DNA from: an uncultured Atopobiaceae bacterium
GTDB taxonomy: Bacteria > Actinomycetota > Coriobacteriia > Coriobacteriales > Atopobiaceae
Length of the DNA: 8,370 nt
Reading direction: 5' to 3'
Assembly: GCA_944321005.1 (NCBI GenBank)
Contig: CALUJT010000288.1
Location: 1 to 8,370, forward strand
The notes under the pieces are model-generated. The model was given only the letters and a program-made list of their open reading frames with translations, ran no database searches and was not told where the DNA came from. A program made the position numbers and the translations under genes. Within the stretch, counting starts at the first letter, position 1. The number at the start of each line of letters is the position of its first letter. This document shows positions 4,499 to 8,370 of this stretch, piece after piece.

Positions 4499-5941
4499 AT
4501 GCCACGCAAGAGGAACCGGACGAAGGCCGACCCCACGGCCTGCGTCATATACGCTCGCTTCTCCTCGGAGCGCCAGCGCGACGAGTCCATAGAGGACCAG
4601 GTCCGCGTGTGCTCCGACTGGGCAGCCGGGCACGGCCTGGCGGTGGTCGCGACCTACGAGGACCGCGCCATCTCCGGCACGAGCGACGAGCGCCCGGAGT
4701 TCCTGAGGATGATAGCCGACGCCAGGTCCGGCAACTTCGGTACCGTTCTCGTCTACAAGCTCGACCGCTTCGCCCGCGACCGATTCGACGCGGCGATCTA
4801 CCGCAAGCGCCTCGGGGACTGCGGCGTCTCCCTGCGCTCCGCCATGGAGTCGATACCGGACGGACCGGAGGGCGCCATCCTCGAGTCCGTGATAGACGGC
4901 TTCAACGAGTACTACAGCAGGAACCTCTCCCAGAACGTCCTCAGGGGCATGATGGGCAACGCCGAGCGCTGCCTCGCCAACGGGGTCCGCGTCTACGGGT
5001 ACCGCACCGCTGCCGACGGGACCTACGAGGCGGACGAGGCCGAGGCCAGGTTCGTCCGCGGCGCCTTCGAGCGGGCCTCGTCCGGCATGAGCCGCAAGGA
5101 GATCGTCGCGTGGCTCAACTCGTCGGGGTCGCGCAACGCCCGCGGCAACAGGTGGCAGTACAACTCGGTGCGCACGATGCTCCTGTGCGAGAAGTGCCGG
5201 GGCGTCTACTCCTTCAACGGGGTGCGCGTCGAGGGCGGCATGCCCAGGCTCGTGAGCGACGAGCTCTGGGAGGCGGCGCAGGCGACCATGGCGGAGAAGC
5301 CGCGGCAGCACGCCTACCTCCTCGCCGGCAAGCTCTTCGACGCCGAGACCGGGACCCCGTACCGCGGCACGGGCGGCACGTCCTGCACCGGGCGCACCTA
5401 CCTCTACTACTCCGTCCCGACCGGCGGCGGCCACGAGCGCAGGTTCCCCCGAGCGGACGTCGAGCGCGCGGCGCTCCGCGCCCTCGCGGCAGCCTTCGCC
5501 GACCGCGAGTTCTCGGAGAGCGTGGCCCGCGCGGCCGTTCTGGCCATGGAGTCCGACGCCGACTCCCCCGAGGCGCGCTCCGCCAGGGCGAGGCTCGAGG
5601 AGGTCGGCCGCCGAGAGGCGAACATCCTGAGGGCCGTCGAGATGGGCGTCGTGCCGCCCGGCACCGACGCCAGGCTCGCCGAGCTCGCCGAGGAGCGGGC
5701 CCGCCTCGAGTCGAGGCTGTCCGCCGCGGCCGAGGCGGTGCCCACCGTCGAGGAGATGGCCGAGTGGGTCAGGACGCGGCTCGCGCAGAGGCCCGCGGAC
5801 ACGCTGCTGCGCAACGCGGTCTCGCGATGCACCCTGGACGCCGAGGGCAACATGACGGTGGAGATACCGTGGAGGAGCAGTTCTAAAGCGCTCTCGAACG
5901 GCCGAATCTCGGCACAAAAAAAACGGCGAATGCCCAGCTAG
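4499..5941 (+). CDS. Large serine recombinase (integrase-type)
   Basis: The product is 480 aa, with its ATG at 4499 preceded by AAGGTGGTGG. The N-terminal resolvase domain (about 13-155) has the catalytic YARFS motif (nucleophile S22, R20), SIEDQVRVC, an EDRAISGT segment and YKLDRFARDRFD with the active-site arginines R90 and R93. A recombinase domain follows (about 160-265). The segment around YLLAGKLFDAETG (272-284) to 310 is where the zinc ribbon usually lies. It has only one cysteine, so a standard four-Cys ribbon is missing; a CxxC is found earlier (C230, C233). An Arg/Glu coiled coil spans about 357-412. It would integrate, excise or invert DNA between two short sites without host tRNA specificity. 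The GC content is visibly higher than that of the neighbours. The final 8 residues are read from a terminator hairpin of the other strand, so the natural C-terminus may have been altered. Confidence 0.93.
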   Translation: MPRKRNRTKADPTACVIYARFSSERQRDESIEDQVRVCSDWAAGHGLAVVATYEDRAISGTSDERPEFLRMIADARSGNFGTVLVYKLDRFARDRFDAAIYRKRLGDCGVSLRSAMESIPDGPEGAILESVIDGFNEYYSRNLSQNVLRGMMGNAERCLANGVRVYGYRTAADGTYEADEAEARFVRGAFERASSGMSRKEIVAWLNSSGSRNARGNRWQYNSVRTMLLCEKCRGVYSFNGVRVEGGMPRLVSDELWEAAQATMAEKPRQHAYLLAGKLFDAETGTPYRGTGGTSCTGRTYLYYSVPTGGGHERRFPRADVERAALRALAAAFADREFSESVARAAVLAMESDADSPEARSARARLEEVGRREANILRAVEMGVVPPGTDARLAELAEERARLESRLSAAAEAVPTVEEMAEWVRTRLAQRPADTLLRNAVSRCTLDAEGNMTVEIPWRSSSKALSNGRISAQKKRRMPS

Positions 5942-5955
5942 AGGGCAGTTCGCCG
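5916..5955 (-). terminator. Strong intrinsic terminator of the minus-strand tRNA-Glu gene
   Basis: A stem of CGGCGAA (5924-5930) pairs with TTCGCCG (5949-5955), then T5931 with A5947 and GCCC (5932-5935) with GGGC (5943-5946). There is one bulged base (G5948) and a 7-nt loop. On the minus strand it ends in eight T residues (5916-5923). It lies just downstream of the tRNA fragment in the tRNA's direction, so it is probably the native tRNA terminator. The recombinase stop codon falls in its loop. Confidence 0.8.
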
Positions 5956-5965
5956 AGTTTAGGTT

Positions 5966-6012
5966 TGGTAGCCCGTACCAGATTCGAACTGGTGATCTCC
6001 GCCTTGAGAGGG
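5966..6012 (-). tRNA. 3' fragment of tRNA-Glu(CTC), attachment-site remnant
   Basis: Read on the minus strand from 6012 to 5966, this gives the anticodon loop CTCTCAA (anticodon CTC, 6008-6006). The 3' half of the anticodon stem (GGCGG), a 5-nt variable loop, a complete T-arm (ACCAG, TTCGAAT, CTGGT), ACGGGCT, the discriminator A and CCA follow. The 5' half is absent. The bases beyond 6012 read GGATAAC and cannot form the D-arm, acceptor strand or the 5' anticodon stem. A break inside the anticodon arm is the usual crossover point for elements that integrate in tRNA genes. The fragment cannot make a functional tRNA alone. An intact tRNA-Glu is predicted at the other end of the element, outside this window. 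Confidence 0.8.
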
Positions 6013-6194
6013 TTATCCCACAGCGTCGACTGAGGACAACAGACGTATACAAAAGAGCGTCTGAGCAGGTCTTTTGCGGCAACGGACAGCATCTGACGGA
6101 ACCTGACGAAAACGAAGTTTCGGTCGCTGTTGTGTCCCGGTTGTGTCCCGTCCGCAACCAGGCCGACGCAATGGTCAGATCGAAGGAGGCCACC
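6013..6194. other. Gene-free element end between tRNA fragment and next gene
   Basis: No coding frame here looks real. The stretch holds the tandem 11-bp repeats listed separately and the SD (GAAGGAGG) of the next gene. It is consistent with the end of an integrated element, where integrase-binding sites lie between the att core and the first gene. Confidence 0.5.
6129..6150. repeat. Two tandem 11-bp repeats, possible integrase arm-type sites
   Basis: GTTGTGTCCCG occurs twice with no spacing (6129-6139 and 6140-6150). The repeats are about 120 bp inside the tRNA fragment, the usual distance and arrangement for arm-type binding sites of tyrosine integrases. No tyrosine integrase gene is present in the window, so the assignment rests only on position and repetition. 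Confidence 0.5.
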
Positions 6195-6500
6195 ATGAAC
6201 TACAGCGCAGCAGACATTGAAGCCATGTGCGAGCTCGAGGACTACTCCCATTTCCGCGCTGAGCTCGTTGAGATCTCACCGCAAAGCTTTACGCTCGAAG
6301 AGCTCAAGGAGATTCTCGGAGACATGATTCGAAGCAAGGTCGCCCTGGAAGACAGCATGCGAGAGCACTTCGCAATGCTCGGAGAGCTCGAGCAGACCCA
6401 GCTGCTCGACATGCTGGGAGCCAGCGGCTGCAAGGACCGCGACTGGTGGTACCGGATGCTCATGGATGGTCCGGTGCACAGGGAGTTCCCGACAATCTGA
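6195..6500 (+). CDS. Hypothetical 101-aa acidic helical protein
   Basis: The ATG at 6195 follows a very good SD (GAAGGAGG, 6-7 bases before it). The upstream extension to 6132 runs through the possible integrase arm sites and is rejected. The product (MNYSAADIEAMCELEDYSHF at its start) is mostly predicted amphipathic helix, acidic, with Glu/Leu-rich stretches (for example SPQSFTLEELKEILGDMI) and a Trp pair near the end (DRDWWYRML). There is no signal peptide, membrane segment or HTH that I recognise. It is the first gene inside the presumed integrated element and has its own terminator, so it is a monocistronic unit. Small proteins in this place are often excision or regulatory factors, but the sequence does not show this. 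Confidence 0.75.
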   Translation: MNYSAADIEAMCELEDYSHFRAELVEISPQSFTLEELKEILGDMIRSKVALEDSMREHFAMLGELEQTQLLDMLGASGCKDRDWWYRMLMDGPVHREFPTI

Positions 6501-6522
6501 AGCGAATAAGAAAAGACAGCAT

Positions 6523-6553
6523 GCCCCGCGAATATGAAATCGCGGGGCTTCTT
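6523..6553 (+). terminator. Intrinsic terminator of the 6195-6500 gene
   Basis: A perfect 9-bp stem (GCCCCGCGA with TCGCGGGGC) has an 8-nt loop and is followed by TTCTT. It lies 22 bp after the stop codon. Confidence 0.85.
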
Positions 6554-6667
6554 AATGAATGTGGGAGACAATGGCCCCCATGAACAGCGGTCAAATCGAA
6601 GAAAAATGGAGATCTCAGTTCGCGTCGAAAACGTATACCTCATACCACAGAGGGGATAGCGACGGCA

Positions 6668-8200
6668 TTAGCTTGGCATATAGCCTATCTTGTCCACGCC
6701 CACGATTCCTCGCCTGTCGTAGCTGATGCTGATGGTATGGGGGGAGGCGTGCTTAACAGAGGCTGTCCGGGTTCTTCCAAGACGGACATCTGCGCTAGCC
6801 AAGTTGGCACTTTTCACCGAGGCCTTCTTGATTCCCAATCTGTCCTTTGTCCCCTCGGGTAGCTCGTAGCTCTGCCGAACCAGCCCAAAGAAGGTGAACC
6901 CAGACTCGTTGGCAAGACTCAGCACGAGAGACTTCGCCGGGGAGAACGCGAGACCGCCCGCAGCAGACCCGACAAGAGAGCCAATGAGCATGGGGATGGC
7001 AGCGCCACCCGAGACAACGGATGCCACCCCAGCGCCGACCAAAGAGATAGCCGAGACGAATGCTCCCTGTGTGAATCCGTCCATAAGCTCCTTTTGGGTC
7101 TTCTGTCCGTTCGCGACGAGAAAAGCGTCTTTGCATGTTTCAACGGTGAGCACAACAAGTGTCCCAATGACCGCTGGCCCCATGGATCTGCTCGCCGCCC
7201 TCATGATTCCCTGCCCGAACATGCCCTTCGCAGCGGCAGCGGTGATTGCTGCAGATGCTGAACCGTTGATAAAACCCGTTGTCCCCCCGTCCAAGGTGGC
7301 GGCACCAATGGTGCGAATGTCCTCCTCTGAAAGCTCTCCCTCAGTGATGAGCTTGTCTATAGCGCGGTAGATTTCCGGAGCAACTTTTAAGGCGGCAGAA
7401 ACAGCAGCAGCCGTTGCGCCCGCCTTGAGAGATTGCCTCAGCAGGTGCTGGGTCTCGACGAGCTGAGCCGGGGTCATGCCGTCATCCGCAGAATCGAGGT
7501 GACGGCCACTGCTCACCTCGATGGCCTTCTTCCTCGCCTCGTCTACTGTCAGCGCCCTCCCCTCGACGCCGTCTTCGCCTCTCACGCGATCTACAAGTCC
7601 GTCGGCAACCTTCTTCCACCTCTGCACCTCAGCGTCCTTGCCGAGTGCCTTGCTCTTTGCGAGAAGCTTGAAGGCCTCCTGCCGGCAATCTTCAAGCTTG
7701 TCAGGTGCAACGAGACCAAACTGCCCTTCGTAGAGAAGGTCGGAGGGGCTCGCACCGGGCCTTCCCTTAAGCGCCGCCCACTCGTCGAAGCCCATCATCG
7801 CTGAATCGGCGGATGCCTTGTACCGGTCAAAGAGAGTGGTGCCAAGCGCCCTAACGGTCTGATAGGGGCTCTCGTAAATCTTAAGCTGGTACGCCGTACC
7901 AGGTCCCGCAACATCGACCGAGCCGAGGTCGTGCGAGTGAAGAACCTCGAATCTCACATCGCTTCCCTTGACGGCGGCGTCGATGTTCGCCGTCCCAGCG
8001 GCATACTCCTCAGCGAGGAATCCCTTGAGGGACTCCTGGGCCGGCTTTGTTGCCTGATAGTAGTCGTATGCGTTCATCCGACGGTAAAGCTCGTCTATTG
8101 CCGCCTGGACGCCGCGAATGTAGTTGACGCCAACCTCCGCGCCAAGATGGCCGCCGCCCTGTCTGAGAACGAAATCGTAGCCGCGTTCGAAGTCATCCAT
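6668..8200 (-). CDS. 510-aa protein of unknown function with Gly/Ala-rich hydrophobic core
   Basis: The start is the ATG at 8200, because GGAGG stands 8 bases upstream and the previous gene ends 2 bases before it. The longer frame to 8296 overlaps that gene and is rejected. Residues 1-60 hold a compact start motif (FERGYDFVLRQGG, VGVNYIRG, YRRMNAYDYYQ). Residues 60-250 look soluble and alpha/beta, without a catalytic signature I know. From about 255 to 440 there is a long run of Ala/Gly/Ser-rich hydrophobic segments (about 258-285, 305-325, 341-363, 378-418) separated by short polar turns, as in glycine-zipper or pore-like proteins. The C-terminal 60 residues are basic and repetitive (SVKSA, SVKHA). 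I recall similar unnamed proteins in gut Firmicutes and Actinobacteria, with the same start motif. No Pfam name comes to mind. A membrane or contact-related effector is possible but unproven. Confidence 0.85.
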   Translation of the reverse strand: MDDFERGYDFVLRQGGGHLGAEVGVNYIRGVQAAIDELYRRMNAYDYYQATKPAQESLKGFLAEEYAAGTANIDAAVKGSDVRFEVLHSHDLGSVDVAGPGTAYQLKIYESPYQTVRALGTTLFDRYKASADSAMMGFDEWAALKGRPGASPSDLLYEGQFGLVAPDKLEDCRQEAFKLLAKSKALGKDAEVQRWKKVADGLVDRVRGEDGVEGRALTVDEARKKAIEVSSGRHLDSADDGMTPAQLVETQHLLRQSLKAGATAAAVSAALKVAPEIYRAIDKLITEGELSEEDIRTIGAATLDGGTTGFINGSASAAITAAAAKGMFGQGIMRAASRSMGPAVIGTLVVLTVETCKDAFLVANGQKTQKELMDGFTQGAFVSAISLVGAGVASVVSGGAAIPMLIGSLVGSAAGGLAFSPAKSLVLSLANESGFTFFGLVRQSYELPEGTKDRLGIKKASVKSANLASADVRLGRTRTASVKHASPHTISISYDRRGIVGVDKIGYMPS

Positions 8201-8201
8201 C

Positions 8202-8296
8202 TCACGCCTCCGCGAAACCACGCATCTTCTCGGTGTAGAAAAGCTTGACAGCGAACTGGTACTTCTGATCCTCGATCTCAGCACCTTTTGTGGCAA
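8202..8296 (-). pseudogene. Truncated C-terminal end of the gene preceding the 510-aa protein
   Basis: Read on the minus strand, the frame gives FATKGAEIEDQKYQFAVKL and then FYTEKMRGFAEA, with TGA at 8202-8204. It leaves one base between its stop and the next ATG, which is the spacing of genes in one operon. Upstream the frame meets TAA at 8304-8306 inside the 28-bp repeat, so the rest of the gene is gone. The amino-acid composition is that of a real protein, whereas the other two frames look random. I cannot name the family. It was probably the partner of the 510-aa protein, now inactivated. Confidence 0.6.
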
Positions 8297-8324
8297 AACG
8301 CTTTTAAACCACTTTGGAGATGGG
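8297..8324 (-). repeat. 28-bp terminal-inverted-repeat-like sequence, right copy
   Basis: This is the inverted counterpart of 48-75 with 27 of 28 bases identical. Read on the minus strand it starts CCCATCTCCAAAG. It truncates the gene at 8202-8296 by an in-frame TAA, as the left copy does to the XRE gene. A reading frame ends 3 bases outside it, as expected for the transposase end of an insertion sequence. Confidence 0.6.
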
Positions 8325-8326
8325 GG

Positions 8327-8370
8327 TCACGCCGCGGCGCGCCTCCTCTCCCAGTAGCCCATGTCGTAGC
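8327..8370 (-). mobile_element. Possible C-terminus of a transposase (partial at window edge)
   Basis: The minus-strand frame entering from the window edge reads YDMGYWERRRAA and stops at TGA 8327-8329, just before the repeat. A gene ending a few bases from a terminal repeat is the normal layout of an insertion sequence. The 13 residues are too few to name the transposase family. Confidence 0.35.

Noticed and set aside
4435..5886. 483-aa plus-strand open frame overlapping the recombinase
   Set aside because: It is a shifted frame of the same gene, made almost entirely of Arg, Gly and Pro. The recombinase frame has clear catalytic motifs.
5966..6060. A complete functional tRNA at this place
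   Set aside because: Beyond the anticodon loop the sequence cannot form the 5' anticodon stem, D-arm or acceptor strand. Only the 3' part is present.
4406..6196. 596-aa minus-strand open frame
   Set aside because: It is an antisense shadow of the GC-rich serine recombinase, with Arg/Gly/Val-rich random composition, and it runs through the tRNA fragment.
6580..6726. 48-aa plus-strand ORF starting MNSGQIEEKWRSQF
   Set aside because: The first part reads like protein, but the SD is weak and the 3' third is antisense to the end of the 510-aa gene. It could be a truncated gene start, with too little evidence to annotate.
8201..8296. N-terminal extension of the 510-aa protein to a start at 8296
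   Set aside because: The extension is Ser/Arg-rich and overlaps the tail of the upstream gene. A strong GGAGG precedes the internal ATG at 8200.
1..8370. CRISPR array, rRNA or replication origin
   Set aside because: No regularly spaced repeats, no rRNA-like sequence and no iteron or DnaA-box cluster was seen.

Overview
The window looks like a piece of accessory genome from a high-GC Gram-positive bacterium. Actinomycetota is likely, and the codon use, protein style and recombinase type suggest a gut or oral member of the Coriobacteriia. That assignment is an inference from composition and family resemblance, not from a marker gene. The DNA is a mosaic: gene-dense modules with overlapping start/stop codons, separated by broken genes, repeats and recombination scars.

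Left part (1-1555). A 28-bp repeat at 48-75 cuts into the tail of an XRE-type regulator (76-320), which also carries an in-frame amber codon. Its final stop overlaps the start of a 173-aa helical protein (320-841) whose C-terminal half resembles the helical tail of AbiTii-like phage-defence proteins. A 228-aa lipoprotein (869-1555) follows in the same direction.

Middle left (1556-3069). A decayed stretch holds what may be the end of a CFI-box (Cys-Phe-Ile) C-terminal gene. It is followed by a DEDDh exonuclease-fold protein (1905-2732) that has lost two catalytic aspartates and gained two membrane helices. A 70-bp direct repeat (64/70 identical) flanks this gene, and each copy carries the start of a similar tiny ORF placed at a TGATG overlap.

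Centre (3070-4405). A compact three-gene operon encodes a HigB/Gp49-like toxin, an XRE antitoxin with a C-terminal extension, and a solitary SecB-like chaperone. This is the layout of toxin-antitoxin-chaperone (TAC) systems such as HigBA1-Rv1957 of Mycobacterium tuberculosis. In those systems the chaperone protects an aggregation-prone antitoxin, so loss of the chaperone frees the toxin.

Centre right (4406-6553). A 480-aa large serine recombinase runs into a strong terminator that belongs to the opposite strand. Next comes a 47-nt 3' fragment of a tRNA-Glu(CTC) gene, then two tandem 11-bp repeats that look like integrase arm sites. This is best read as an attachment-site scar. The element would lie to its right, and no tyrosine integrase is visible in the window. 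A 101-aa protein of unknown function with its own terminator follows.

Right part (6554-8370). A 510-aa protein on the minus strand has a soluble N-terminal half and a Gly/Ala-rich hydrophobic core. It is preceded by the tail of a partner gene that is cut by a second, inverted copy of the 28-bp repeat (8297-8324). A possible transposase C-terminus lies just beyond that repeat. The whole window therefore sits between two opposed copies of one terminal-repeat-like sequence, each of which truncates a gene.
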